A stretch of DNA of 64,000 bases from assembly GCA_944548615.1 (NCBI GenBank), contig OX155964.1, positions 16,968,653 through 17,032,652 on the forward strand, in the 5' to 3' direction. Every line of letters starts with the position of its first letter. Position 1 is the stretch's first letter. The position numbers and the translations under genes are program-made. Shown here in pieces: positions 43,595 through 55,654 of the stretch. The stretch comes from Micropterix aruncella. Lineage: Eukaryota; Arthropoda; Insecta; Lepidoptera; Micropterigidae. The notes beneath the pieces were generated by a model. That model was not told where the DNA came from, searched no databases, and saw nothing but the letters and a program-made list of their open reading frames with translations.

Positions 43595-44560
43595 TAAGGA
43601 TGATCAAATTAGCAAATAATCCATGAGGCAAATTACCTGCCAATCTCTTCTTACGCTTAGCGAGTTGTACTTAACCATCCCCAGAATAAATGCCGATAGG
43701 GTATAGAATGGATAATATCCATTCTGTATAAAGTACATCAGAAAGCGTTTCTGTACATTTTTTCTAGACTGGATATAAAACAATTTTCATAAGGACTCTA
43801 TATTTGCGCCTTGAAATCTAATCTACTCCAAATCCCACGCCGTATGAAGTCATCCCACGCCTGTTGTAGAATTTCTTTATGCTTTCTTTTTCTCCCCTTT
43901 GCATTCCAGAGTTTTAGCTGCTAAAGACGAAGAGCTGTTTTCGCTGCACCTTGTTTTATTAAAAAAAGTTTAGAGGTGGTAGGTCCAATATAGCTGCTAA
44001 TGCCTCTGTGGGTGCCGTTCTCAGTACCAGTCACCTATACATGCGTCTCTGTACTGTCATTAACTGTAACTGTCATAATTTATATAATTTAAATACTAGC
44101 TATTTATAGATCATTTTTACTGTGTTCGTCTTATAACTGGCTTAAAGGCTGGTTAGGTGACATTTAAATAGGATCACTGGCAACAGTTTTTGATATCAGT
44201 TGTTTGCTACTGGATTTTTGTCTTTGACATTTTATTTGTACGTGTTTTGTTTATTTATTTCATTTCATAATCAAATCAATACAACAGTTTAGACAAATCC
44301 GCTCAGATGCAATATAAATGCAAATATAAATATTTTAATTATTGTAAGTATATACGCAACATATTTAAATAAACATTAAATACAAATACAGGTATTAGGA
44401 TTAGAAAAAAAACTAGTTTACATAAAACATGAATAATAAAAACAATTCAGACATAAATAAGTAGCCCATACCTTGAAGAGATGTGGGCTGGCTGTAAAAA
44501 TATCCATATTGTTGTATATTATCCATTTGTATGGCGTGAGTTTTTAATTTAGTGACATTC
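43595..44560. other. AT-rich spacer
   Basis: Nothing recognised beyond short A/T runs. Confidence 0.4.
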
Positions 44561-44944
44561 TTGTAGTGGGCGAATCAGTACGACGAATTAAACAAATTTG
44601 TTTTTTTTTTGTTGGGAAAACCAAAAATAAAATAGTTTTTTGGAAAAGATTTTTTTCTTTTTGAAATGTATTTTTTTTAATAGCATTAAAAGCGTTGAGC
44701 ACGATGCTCTGTCTAGCGGCTATGAACATGATGCTCTATGTAAAATATCGCTTATATTGTTTATTAGCGATATTTTACCTACTGCTACATGGCCCAGCGC
44801 CCTCAAAGCTTTTAAAACTTTTCTTTACTATTAAAGAAAAGCTAGGTATCTATATAGGATTTACAAATTAGGCAAAAAAAACTTTTTTTCCTTTTTTTTA
44901 TAGTTTAGGATACCTGTTTCGTCGTGCTGATTCACCCACTACAA
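44561..44944. mobile_element. Non-autonomous DNA element with 27-bp TIRs
   Basis: The left end TTGTAGTGGGCGAATCAGTA(CGACGAA) matches the reverse complement of the right end (TTCGTCGTGCTGATTCACCC, then ACTACAA) with two differences. Inside are two AT-rich arms, a tandem of GATGCTCT phrases and a hairpin with TAAAATATCGCT / AGCGATATTTTA arms near 44738-44780. No ORF. Target duplication unclear. Confidence 0.65.
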
Positions 44945-45605
44945 AAACATGTTACTAATTAAAACTCATCCTGTATATTATTGTGAAATACAAATTCAAT
45001 TAAACTTAATTAAATTTCTTTGCAGCCGTTCGAAGATTCGTTTTGTACCACCATACTATTGTTCCATAAACGTATATTATTTAATTTCATATAATTATCC
45101 CTTCGGCACAGCCACTGCTTGTATAGTATCATCTATTTCATTATTTCCCTACCATTAATCATACACAGCGGCCACTTCCATGGAACTGTCAACCTCCTCC
45201 AGCTATACCAGGAACTTCATGGGCTGGCGGCCACCCCACATTTCCACCACGAGAGTCCCCATAGCGCGTCACGCTGCCTGCACATATTATAGGAATTACA
45301 AATTGGGGGCAGATGTGCAATCATATTCAATTCCGTTGGAGTCCTTTGTTGTCAAACAATATTCTCATTCTGTTACCCTGGATGCTCCGGTTCCCGGAAG
45401 GGCCATTATATTTCATTGTTATCAAAATCCGGGAATCGAGCGATGCATTCGCTCGACGGGAACGCTTAGGGGCCGTCTACGAGGATATATAATTAATATA
45501 AAAAGACCGTCTTTAAACTGAAAAGTTGATTGTAAGCCTCTTCCTCGTTTAGACCGGAAAATTTGAATAATTTCCATTTTAAATAAATATATGATTAAAA
45601 TAGTT
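44945..45605. other. Unassigned spacer
   Basis: An open frame at 45180-45521 has no recognisable domain; likely chance. Confidence 0.3.
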
Positions 45606-45609
45606 GGGG

Positions 45610-46050
45610 AGCCAGCGACAAAAAAGTGCAAGAGTTTTGTAAAAGCTGATACTTTCAGATCAGACAGTATTTTGGCCATAGAATGCTGGGGCAGAGTCAG
45701 GCAGCCCAGACTCCGGGACACCTGGCGCTGGCGTACTATGAAAAGTGTAATTTTAATTAGTACCAAAAAATTGTTTTGGAAAAGCTGAAAATTCATCATT
45801 AGACAGTGGATGCAATACAGAACTCGAAACAAATGGCAAGACCGCTTACTAATCGAACGCGAGGTGCAAGCATTACTCCATACATGTCACAAAAATTAAT
45901 TCCCTGCAAATATGCCGGTACCTACGTACATTACGCATCGGTGCCGCGCAATATAAAGGACTCTACCCCAGCTTTCTATGGCCAAAATACTTGTCTGATC
46001 TGAAGATGTCAAATTTTACACAACTCTTGCAATTTTGTCACTACCTCTTG
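45610..46050. mobile_element. Repeat X element with ~80-bp inverted arms
   Basis: Left arm 45615-45694 (GTGCAAGAGTTTTGTAAAAG ... CAGTATTTTGGCCATAGAA) is the inverted match of right arm 45963-46047. The ~270 bp between them is shared with 15735-15985. The arm also occurs alone at 23438-23565. This is a MITE-like layout without coding sequence. Confidence 0.75.
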
Positions 46051-46055
46051 GACTA

Positions 46056-46699
46056 AAAGATGATTGGTGGTTATAAGCCAGCCATGCATTCAAAATTCAA
46101 AAAACTTGATCTGACCATTTTAACGCTTCAGGCATTTTAGTTGTTAAGTTGACTATTGAAACGGTATTATTTCCAAATTGTGTTGGAATTTAATTAGTGG
46201 ATCATTTAACATTCCTTTTATATATTTTTTGTTTTGTTTTTTTATTATTTTAATTTCATTTTTATTTTTTTGATGCGATTATTTTTATTTTATTTTCTTT
46301 TGACACTATTGTCTTTTAATTTGACACTATTGCCACTATTTACATTTCTATTATGGTTTTTCATTTTAAAATTTAACTAATATGTAATTTATCTAATATG
46401 TATTTTTTCTTGACGATTTCACCAGATTAGACCAGACCTTTCATTCTGTATTAAAAGTTTAAGTGAAGTCTGTTATGAACTATTTACGCAATTTTAAAGG
46501 GAATGTTTACAAAATGAAATAAAATAGTGTAATACTATTTAAATTTGCTTAGTTTTTAATATTTCTTTTAAGAAATTGTTAATTAGATAAAGCGAATGCA
46601 AAAAAAAATATACGCATCATTTAAGTAATTCAATGAATTGAAAGAAGGAGAATAATAATTAAATGTATGCATTAATAAAATATAAGTAAATTATTATTA
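46056..46699. other. AT-rich spacer
   Basis: Very T-rich to 46330 with TTTGACACTATTG duplicated near 46300-46335. No gene. Confidence 0.4.
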
Positions 46700-47556
46700 A
46701 CTAGCTGACCCGTGCCCACTTCGTTGGGCGGTAAACATTTTTACTTGTGATGAAATTATGAGTGTGGTTCGGTTAGTACTGAGTGCTATGATTTATTTCC
46801 TGACTGCCAAAAGGAGGGTTATATTCTTACTGCATATACATATGTATGTATTTGCATGCCAATTTGGCTATATAAACGGGTTTCAAATGAGTGAATGAAA
46901 TGATTATGATTGAATAAATTACGTTTATTTTAATTGTTCAAAACTTCTCTGTATACTATATTAGATGTAATGTTATTATTTGGTACCAAAATATATTGTC
47001 TTTCAGGAGTTTTAACCCGAGATACGGTCGCGGTTCCATACCTATATCGTATTATCTCTTTAACCATTTGTGCAGTAAAAGGGAAAAGTATTTTGTTTCA
47101 AACACTTGAGACGATACATTTACTTATTTTGGTAAGAATTCATAATTATTGATAATATGACCAATAAACATGACTTAACGATTTAAATTATTTTTTTAAT
47201 ATAAAAAAAAACTACTTTTTGTGATATAAACATAAAATTTAGACATAGTCGCAGACTTTTTTGTAGGCGTTATCAAGCTCTACAACTTTTCTCTAGAACT
47301 CAATCATATATCACTCATCGATAAAGCAGCGTTCGTAAGAAACGTTTTCATTCGACCGTTTTTTTCCGATTTACTTTGCAAATCCGACTACCACGAAAAA
47401 GTCTTTTCATTTTTCGGATTAATATATAGCCTATGACACTCACAAATAACGTGGCTTTCAAATTTCAAAATCGAATTTTCAAAATCGGTTCAGAGATTAC
47501 TCCCTACATTCTCACAAACTCACAAACTTTATCTCTTTATAATATTATTATAGATA
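46700..47556 (+). mobile_element. Arthropod-type CTAGCTGACCCG non-autonomous element
   Basis: It opens ACTAGCTGACCCGTGCCCAC followed by TTCGTTGGGCGG, closes with AAAATCGGTTCAGAGATTAC and a short T/A phrase TATAATATTATTATAGATA. Both ends match by memory a very common class of arthropod dispersed repeats. The middle (about 46860-47180) differs in composition and may be a later insertion. Confidence 0.5.
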
Positions 47557-48420
47557 AAAATTCTAATTGAAATCAGGTATAATCATTTAAAAATCTCAAT
47601 TCAATACAACTAAATTTAACTAGGTGCATAGCATTGATTACACTAAATAGAGGCAGAAATCACAATAGAATTTAAAAAAAACAACGACAACATTTACTTT
47701 TTCATTGAATTTAATATGAAATCTAGCAATTTATAAACGTCATTGAATGCCACTGAGTATGTACGGAGTTTTGACAGTTCCTCCTTTGAAATTCGAAATA
47801 GTTGTGGCCTCAATGTCGCCATTGTGCATTGTCAAAAGGCGGATATTCTCGGAACGAAACCTTCTTCAACAATGGCGTTGGTTTTTCAATTGATTATTCC
47901 GCGAATAAAATCGTTATGACGTATGGATTCGGAGAGGAACATTTCGAAAGATAAATAATCTAATGCGGGCGCCCCGTGTCAACTGAACGAAAAGGGATTG
48001 GCTTGCCAAAAAAATATGAAGTTTGTATCGAACTTCCGAGAAGCGCCGTTTTGAAACGAGACCCCTGCCACTTTCTGTGACATGCTCCAACGAATTATGG
48101 CCGTTTTGAATATTCGGATGCTAGGAGATTAATTATCAATACCTATTTATAATTATTCAGTCGTTGAAGTCTAAAAGAATGATTACAAAAATAGGACAAC
48201 CAAAACAAACGGCGGATTTAATATTTTACTCAACATAAAGAATAAAATTTGGTAAACTGACCAAACATTTTGTACTTCGGAAAGGTTACATATACTAATT
48301 TCTTATATGTATGCGTCGTGTTAAGTAACCCGACCAGGTTGCCACAAGTCTAGGAAATGAAAATATTTTCCTGAAAGTGTGGAGCTCGCCAAGACGTGTG
48401 GCCGACGTGGCGGGTATCGG
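47557..48420. other. Spacer with a GC-richer block
   Basis: 47760-48130 is richer in GC and lacks repeats, with no open frame of note. It could be conserved non-coding DNA; nothing specific seen. Confidence 0.3.
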
Positions 48421-48427
48421 GCTAAAT

Positions 48428-48590
48428 ACCTCCAATCATGATGAACAGTACAACCTTATGACATCAAGGAGACAGCTGGACCTGTCTGGATGAGGGAAAC
48501 GGACAACCGATCCGGATGGAGAGTGATTGGAGAGGCGTATGGCCAGCGGTGGGCGAATGCGCTCTGATGATGATGAAGAAGAAGATGCGT
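48428..48590 (+). pseudogene. RTE-type LINE, C-terminal end and tail
   Basis: 48478-48567 reads GPVWMRETDNRSGWRVIGEA then YGQRWANAL and a stop, the normal C-terminus of insect RTE polyproteins (WMREt-x-DR-x-W-x-x-x-GEAY-x-Q-W). A GAT/GAA-rich tail (TGATGATGATGAAGAAGAAG) follows at about 48567-48587. Only the last ~50 codons remain. Confidence 0.75.
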
Positions 48591-48599
48591 CGTGTGCTA

Positions 48600-49316
48600 T
48601 CCAAGACCATTGATTTTATGCCAAGACGCTAGTCATATGCAACAATATTAAATAAACGCAACAACCAGGATTCACTGGCTCAAAAACAAATGCTTTTACA
48701 TCGTAAATGACTTTTTAACTGATAATGACAAATAAATGTTTTAACATAATCTTCCTGTACTTTTCACAACCTATCTTGATTTCAATCTAGCTTTATTTTC
48801 TGACAAACAATACATAGATACTTTAATAATTCCACGATGATATTTTGAATCAAATTCAAATTGACATTTTGCATAATATCTAGTAACGGAAATTTATTAT
48901 AATAATCTTTAGATATTAGTTAAATTCATTATTTATAAATATTAATTATATTCATTATTTTTATTTATAATTTTAAACCCGGATTTTTTGTCCTTAGTAC
49001 TTTGGATTTATTTTTTGTTTTAAGCTATATTATTATTTAATGAATAGTTTATTGTTATCTTCTAATTTTTAGACATTTATAAATGTTTTTTCTTTTTCTT
49101 TATCTCTTCTTCTTTAACTCTTTCATGATATTGTAAAATTTCATTTATTATCTGTGTTTATTTCAATATATTTTTAATTTTTAAAAATTTATTTTGGTAT
49201 TATGATTTAATGCCAGAGTTCTAATTTTTCTATGTATAAATTAATGTATACATACGTACGCTACGTATTTTAAGTAAAAGTATACTTAATGACATAAACA
49301 ATGACCACCTTATAAG
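48600..49316. other. AT-rich spacer
   Basis: Nothing recognised. Confidence 0.4.
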
Positions 49317-49327
49317 TAAAATGTATA

Positions 49328-50198
49328 GTAGGGCGGTGTCGACTACAACGGACAAACCCGTTACCCCAGGCTGGTATAACGATATCTGATCATTCTTTCA
49401 GCCGTGGGATGAACGTAGAAAACTTAGAGACAAGACAATCTACTGTCTAGCACCACCAACAAGCCCGTTAGATGCCTACACCTTACGGTGAGGCACCGGG
49501 AAATGTACCCAGCGGGCAGCCTCGCCCCCTAACTATCAGTTTTGGAAGGATATATTCGCCTGGAATTAACCTTCAGCATACGTCCGTCCTCCCGACTGGT
49601 CACAGGTTCGAAGTCACTTGCGCGACCTCTACCTACCGTCCAGCGGTGATTCGGTTTGAATCTACAGCGGACCAAAGGCATCTTTTGCTCGGCTCTGAAT
49701 TCAGGATCAGGTAGCCTAATGGTCATTTTAAGAGTGGTTGACGACAGTTCAACATCCACCCCCGCTGCTTAGGAGATAAGAGATATTTCCATAGTCTCCA
49801 GACTCCTTCGGCAATTAGTCAGATTGTAAATATAACTTAGATCGTAAGAACATAGTAAAATCAGACTAACACGCGAATAAACCTGCGGGACTAACATCAT
49901 CTCCCATGGAGGCACCACTAAGAATACTTGCGCATCTACTGGTGACGTTCGTAGTAATAAGTTATCTGACACACCCGAGTGCATGCACAAACGTATAACA
50001 CAAAATGTATAACACGAAACAGGCAAATAAATTAATTCTTATTCTGATTCCACCAGTCGTGAGGCCTGAGACGCGAGAGTCTTACCCGGGTAGCCTTCAC
50101 GTGGAGGCTTCTAAATAGGAGCTGAATCGTGAGTTGAGCCGATCTACGAACAAAATGGATCTTATGGCCCAAGATGCACGAAACCGTTCGCTACCAAA
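49328..50198 (+). mobile_element. Family A, full-length copy with internal replacement
   Basis: Starts GTAGGGCGGTGTCGACTACA and ends CACGAAACCGTTCGC. The 11-mer TAAAATGTATA flanks it on both sides (49317-49327 and 50199-50209), a target duplication. From 49824 to 50047, unrelated sequence replaces about 90 bp found in the 257-983 copy. Confidence 0.85.
49824..50047 (+). mobile_element. Insert replacing the middle of a family A copy
   Basis: 224 bp not found in other family A copies. It ends AATAAATTAATTCTTATTCTGATT, i.e. an AATAAA-like phrase followed by a short repeat tail, suggesting the 3' end of another retroposon. Confidence 0.45.
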
Positions 50199-50209
50199 TA
50201 AAATGTATA

Positions 50210-50670
50210 TCACGCAATGGTACCCGTCGATTTTGTACGACCTGCTAACGGTTCTCAATATTATTATTATTATTATGAATCGCCATTATGATGAACCATT
50301 TTCATCGATCTTCATAGTTCGGCTGAATTCTTGAAAATACCTTCGAATGAGGCAATAACTCAAACACGCGTTCTCAATAAATCACTTTCCATCTTTTCAT
50401 CCCCCGCTCAATTTTTCAACGACTTTTGAACAGCTGCTGCTACTCAGACTAAAAATACGAAGAACCGGTCAGAAAAAGGCACCATTCTGCAATGAAATGG
50501 GTCACTTCTCTGATTGTCCTGTAGCAAAAAAAAAACATTTTTTGCCGTCCTTTCTCGGTCATTGGAATGGAAGTGTTGCCAACTTATTGATATTAATAAT
50601 AGTGGTTGATATTTGATAACAGTATGACTGTGCTAATGCGTATTTCGAAATTAGTCAACAATATTATATA
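50210..50670. other. Spacer
   Basis: Nothing recognised apart from (ATT)n near 50259-50275. Confidence 0.4.
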
Positions 50671-50672
50671 GC

Positions 50673-50677
<5 letters not shown>

Positions 50678-50706
<29 letters not shown>

Positions 50707-51420
50707 TCAGGAAAACCAACAGCTAATTATAATTTAACAATGCCGGAGTAACATAGCAGAGAGCCAATTAAAGGTTTTCGCGTTTAAATAACGTTGTAGA
50801 AACATATGTGATCTTTCAATTAAAGCTATCGATTAAGAATGCATCAAAAATTATTCAACAATTAATGCTAAAAAAATCACTGTTCAGCCGTTGCCTAGCT
50901 GAGTTAACACTCGTACAGAATAGATCAAAGTCAAAGCGTTTAATCATGTCATTGAAATTGTCACTTGTTCGCCACAGAAATGCATTTTGCCTATAGTTGG
51001 TACCAGCATGAGGAACATGAAGAGCAGGGTTAAATCTATTGAGTTTGGAAGGAACACGGAGATTACTTTTATTTAGTAAGTCAGGACAGTTAATATTATT
51101 GGAGGTAATTTTTAGCAAAAAGGTTAAGTCCGCGGTTTCACGCCGCTTAATCAAGGGGAGGATATGAAATTTCTTGCATAAATTGAAATAGTTAGATGAG
51201 CTGTATGGGATTTTCAGACGGAAGCAGAGATATTTCACGAACTTCATTTGAATGCGCTCGATTCTGTTTATATATTTGTCATAACAAGGGTTCCATACCT
51301 GAGATGCATATTCCAAGATGCTTCTGACAAAAGTGCAGTAAAGGATTTCGAAAGTTTTAGCACGGTGAAAGCAAGCTGCACTCCTCATAACAAAACCTAA
51401 AGCTTTGGAAGCTTTATCTC
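50678..51420 (-). pseudogene. LINE 3' end (jockey/CR1-like), 5'-truncated, with (AAAT)n tail
   Basis: The minus-strand frame to 50855 (177 codons) includes FEILYCTFVRSILEYASQVW, NRIERIQMKFVKYLCF, then VPHAGTNYRQNA and a C-terminal stop: the end of the reverse transcriptase region and C-terminal domain of jockey/CR1-like LINEs. The reading can be followed upstream to KALGFVMR near 51412. On the plus strand a (TTTA)n run at 50678-50705 marks the simple-repeat tail. The remaining frame is open, so the copy is not old. Confidence 0.8.
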
Positions 51421-52672
51421 AAATCATTTACAAAATCAATCATGCCAATATGCCTTTAAAACTAAAACATAATCTGTCTTTCTCTTGTAGATACATAGCT
51501 ATAGTAGACGAAATATAGGCTGGTATATTTGTCATTAAGACTTCGGGACCATTTTCACTCCTATCACCAAAGGTGTAAGACATGATACGTTTGGTCTAAC
51601 TAAAACGTCTTAATATAAAATGTATGTGTGCCTTCAAATATGAACGACCAACACAATTCATAAAACGTCTTAGGCATTATTTTCGGGTCGATTCTACGCG
51701 GTCATGATTATACCATTTATTATAAAGTATAATCAATGTTTATACAGTTCAATTTTCAGGAGTGTTCAAACCATATGCAGGCCCGAAAACGTCATTATCG
51801 ACGATCACTAATAAGGGTTGAGCCTAATCTCAAAGAAGCCATTTTAAAACTCGTCAATTCTGTAGTAAGTTTAATACCTAGTGGTAAATCCCCTAACATT
51901 GTATCGATCGCGTCTTGACTTGTCGAGATACTAGGTGCCGTCCGACGCTAGGTGCCGTCCGGCGTTAAAGGACTTCCCCCTAAATATATTCTCTTTTGAG
52001 TTTAGTTTTCAGGTTGTTTTTTTTATTGCTATTTTTGTTTTTGTGTGCGAGACATTTTTAGACGAACACAGCAAATATTATTAACTTGTCCATAAGGACT
52101 AGAACCGTAGGATGTATTTTTGTGTTGAAAACTCTAAAAAAGAAAGAATATACCCGGTTGGCAGCCCTACCTATTTAGTCCCCTTGTACCGACATACAAC
52201 AGCGTTGAAAATAATCGCATTTCTCACAAATCGCACATAATAAAATGAAGAGAGAAACATTTCTTTCAACAAATAAACAGTACAATGGACCATTGAATAT
52301 GGCGATTGCCCGTAGTAATCTTTTGAGGGCCAAGAACGGACGAGGCAAGAGTGTGAAGGGCTTTGATTGCTTCTTGTACTTGCATAAGTAGATAATAATA
52401 TAGCTGGTGGGTAATAATAGTGAAGGTGTTGTGTTATAAATGTACATCTCCTGATCTTTCATGAAGTATAAACTTGGTAATTCAAACAGATTAATCCAAG
52501 CTTTTACTAGTTTAGTCCATTTTATTTTTACCAAAAAATAACAAGAAGTACATCAAAACTTGCTATTGTAAAGGAAAATGGGGAAGTTTGGACCATCCCT
52601 CAATAGAAATAACGTATAGGATAACGGTTGGTAATTAGGTGATAATTTCTTTGAAATGGTTCTATACAGGTA
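51421..52672. other. Spacer containing a nano-palindrome
   Basis: No gene recognised. A GTGCCGTCCG(G/A)CG phrase is duplicated near 51930-51965. Confidence 0.4.
51714..51738. repeat. Nano-palindrome insertion, CATTGATT type, copy 3
   Basis: A 25-bp unit with arms CATTTATTATA and TATAATCAATG (one base less symmetrical than copy 2). Flanked by ATTATAC (51707-51713) and TTTATAC (51739-51745), six of seven bases identical. Confidence 0.6.
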
Positions 52673-52675
52673 TTA

Positions 52676-53000
52676 GGGGCTCCCTAGACCATCAAGCATG
52701 CTTGTCAAGCATCGCGTCGTAGGCTGGGAGGGGATCATCAACCGCAGGAAATATATATATATGCAAATATTTTTTTAAATATTTACTAAAAATGCCTAAT
52801 TTTGTAGTTTTATACCAGGGAGTCACGTCATTCATCAATCAATTACGTCTAATTAACTTGACTCCCTGGTATAAACTTCAAAATTAGGCATTTTTGGTAA
52901 ATAATATAAAAAAATATTTGTATGTTTCCTGCGGTTTACGATCCCCTCCCAGCTCGCGACGCGATGCTTGACAACCATTTTTGATCGTCTAGGGAGCCCT
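52676..53000. mobile_element. Palindromic MITE (GGGGCTCCCTAG ends), copy 1
   Basis: 325 bp, inverted arms of about 150 bp: AGCATGCTTG, GGGAGGGGATC, CCGCAGGAAA and AAAAATGCCTAATTTTG on the left mirror the right half. Ends GGGGCTCCCTA / TAGGGAGCCCT lie between TTA on each side, which fits a Harbinger-type 3-bp target duplication. Confidence 0.85.
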
Positions 53001-53309
53001 TTACCCCGCGAGGGCTCGTTGGATTCGTTCTTTCTCACTCGAATGCAACGAGCCTAATCACATACGCCGCAGTCTGGCAGGGTAATATATAGACCATTTC
53101 AAACAAATTATCACTATATACCGATATAACCGAATTACCAACCTTTACCCTACACGAATAAATATATATTTTTTAAGTAGAAAATAAGTTACTATATTAA
53201 AATGTCTGCATCTTCGAAATCACTCTATATTGTTAAGGATATTTCTGTGCATAATTGTGAACATAATTCTGGAATTCCTAAAGCTATTTCCACCGAATTT
53301 GGTACACAT

Positions 53310-53760
53310 ATGACTTATGACTTACTTGGGGTGAGGGTGGTAAAGGAGTGGCATATATGTATAAGTAATCGAAAACTGCTACTATTAGTGTAGAATACAT
53401 GGTTTTGGGTGTCGCTACATTGAATAGCGATTCTCTCGATGCTAAGTTCGGTCTCAATGGGGGGTAGTATAGGGGTGACATGTAAAACTAATCGAAACGA
53501 CCGATATTAGTGTCAATATTATAGTTTTGGGGGCCACTGAGATGATTTGTGATACTCTTTATGCCGGTTCAAAACCCGATAGGCTAGGAGTGGGGGTGAC
53601 AAAGGGATAACATGTAAAACAATCAAAAATGACCGTTATTGGTGTCCAATTCATAGTTTTGGGGGTCGCTGAGATGTCTAGTGATACTCCTGATGCTCTT
53701 TAAGTCCATGTTACCTCATAGGCTAGGGGTGGGGTGACAAGGGAATGACATCGGACGGTC
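53310..53760. repeat. Diverged tandem repeat, ~125-130 bp unit
   Basis: About 3.5 units. Each holds an ATCGAAA-like start (53366, 53489, 53620), a TTAGTGT/TTGGTGT phrase, TAGTTTTGGGGG(T/C)C, TGAGATG, GTGATACTC and GGGTGACA(A/T)G. Units differ by several substitutions and small indels. Confidence 0.75.
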
Positions 53761-54813
53761 GGTCGGATTCATAGTGGCGTTATAATGACCCAGATTATAA
53801 CTATATCTTGTTTTAAACGATTGTGGCAATCTAACCAACTAGATGAGGAAGACTGTGTTTCATTCTTCATCTCTACTCTTCCTCTACCTCCGCAATACTA
53901 GTCGACGGTGCGCTTTGGCAATAAAATATCATATATTCTCAACGCATTTTAAATTTATTTCACTGATTATATTGATTATAATATACATACATGCCGACAA
54001 ATTTGTGTATCCCACGTGGAAGAGTACAGTGGCGCTACGTATTATTGCTATATTTTAATTCTCCGTAACTAACTTTGGAAAAATACGATTAATCAAAATT
54101 ATTGCTCTTGTTTGACCGGGCGACGTACGGTAGGAATGTGCACTCACGTTATAGGGTAATGTCTCCAGTGAATCAACGAAGCCCAATGAAAGAACAAAAC
54201 ATCGTTTTTTTCCGAAAAATAAGAAAATAGTGAGTCTGAATAAAATTAGGTATTTTTCTTTCAGTAGCAACATTTTTGCTTTGTAATATGGCGACACGCG
54301 TTTTACCTGTCACCGTTCACTTTTGACGTGATATTCACCTAAAGTTGACGTGTTCATCGTGTGATCCGTATGTGATCGTGATCCGTCGTTTGACGTTTAT
54401 GTGATCCGTTTCTATGATCCGACATGAGGTGAGACATTGCACTGTAGTCACGACTTTTTTATTCATTTTAAAGTTTCAGTGAGAAACAGTTCCGTTCTTT
54501 GAATAATCCATTAATCAGTACATGGTTTAAACTCATTTCACTTTGATTTTTTTACATTTTTTACATTTAGTAGGGTTGGCTACAATCTAATAACAGGAGT
54601 ACCTATACAATTTACTAAAATAAACGTTTATCAACTTTTTGCTATATAGGTACTTACCTACGATAGAATCATTTTTACAAATTACTTACATACTCTAAAT
54701 ATTGTTTTTTGTAATATTAACAATATAAATTCTTAGATACCTATTCTGCACAATTTACTGAAAAAAACACTAGTTCCGTTTATTTACTCATGTGGCCTAG
54801 GTAGTTTATTTGT
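53761..54813. other. AT-rich spacer
   Basis: GTGATCCGT recurs several times at 54358-54410. No coding region recognised. Confidence 0.4.
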
Positions 54814-54859
54814 GTTACTACCACGGAGCAGCTGGTTAGCTGCTCCGTGGTTACTACCA
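54814..54859. repeat. Hairpin insertion with 10-bp direct repeats
   Basis: GTTACTACCA (54814-54823 and 54850-54859) flanks a 26-bp unit with arms CGGAGCAGCT / AGCTGCTCCG. Counting the flanks, ACCACGGAGCAGCT pairs perfectly with AGCTGCTCCGTGGT around a 4-nt loop. Confidence 0.8.
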
Positions 54860-55208
54860 AAGAGGTAACAGGATAGAGAACGGGAGAAAGGAGATGAGCT
54901 GTGAGTGAATGCTTTCACCGAATAGAAAGAGATGGGGGCATGTGGGTCCCTCCTCTATCCTTTTCTAGATGCGCATGTGCGTTTATCCATAGTAAAGCAG
55001 ACTTATGGCGTAGAAGCGTTGCCATAGTGATAAATACGCGTTGCTATAGTGATATATGTACGTGGCTCCGTGCATGCGTGACTAGACAAGGATGGAGGGG
55101 CTACTATATGCTGTTGTCTCTTTCTATTCGACTGACGCATTCTCAGGCTGGTCACGGGGTCTAGTAGTTATATGTCACTGGTTACTACTTTTCAAAATGG
55201 TGGCCAGC
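54860..55208. other. Unassigned moderately GC-rich stretch
   Basis: TTGC(C/T)ATAGTGATA(A/T)AT is duplicated near 55020-55060. No domain in the open frame at 54901-55164. Confidence 0.3.
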
Positions 55209-55654
55209 GGGTAATGGGAGCCTACATCGCTCTCACTACTCGACATACCTCCATTACCCCCTTATAGTTCACAATGTAATTTTATGGCAATTTAGGTTTT
55301 ATATCTGTTTTGTTTTTGTTTTAGATACCGAGTAAAAGGATCGTACAACAAGAAAAGCTTGTTAAACATTATAGCTCCCATTGCCACACGGGCTCTCATT
55401 ACCGCATCATGGGGTAATGGGAGCGATTGACTTTTTTGTTGTTGACTGTAGTTGATTTGAACTGCGATGAAAAGATAGTCAAATAAACGAGATTTAAGTT
55501 CGTAATAAAAAAAATATAACAAAGTAAACAAATGTGGTTTTTGATAATAATAATAGAACGCTTTATTCGTAAGAAAAGGCGGGCTTATTGCCTGCAGGCA
55601 ATATTTTAGAGCTAACCTATCCAACATTTTACCTTAGTAGGCTCCAATTCCCCC
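55209..55654. mobile_element. Possible non-autonomous element with GGTAATGGGAGC motif
   Basis: Left GGGTAATGGGAGCCTAC and right GTAGGCTCCAATTCCCC are inverted with a few differences. GGTAATGGGAGC or its inverse recurs inside (near 55250, 55371, 55391 and 55415). The layout resembles the pogo element's iterated ends. Target site unclear. Confidence 0.4.

Noticed and set aside
45180..45521. 113-codon open frame as a host gene
   Set aside because: No domain, no splice sites or start context of note, in a repeat-rich neighbourhood.
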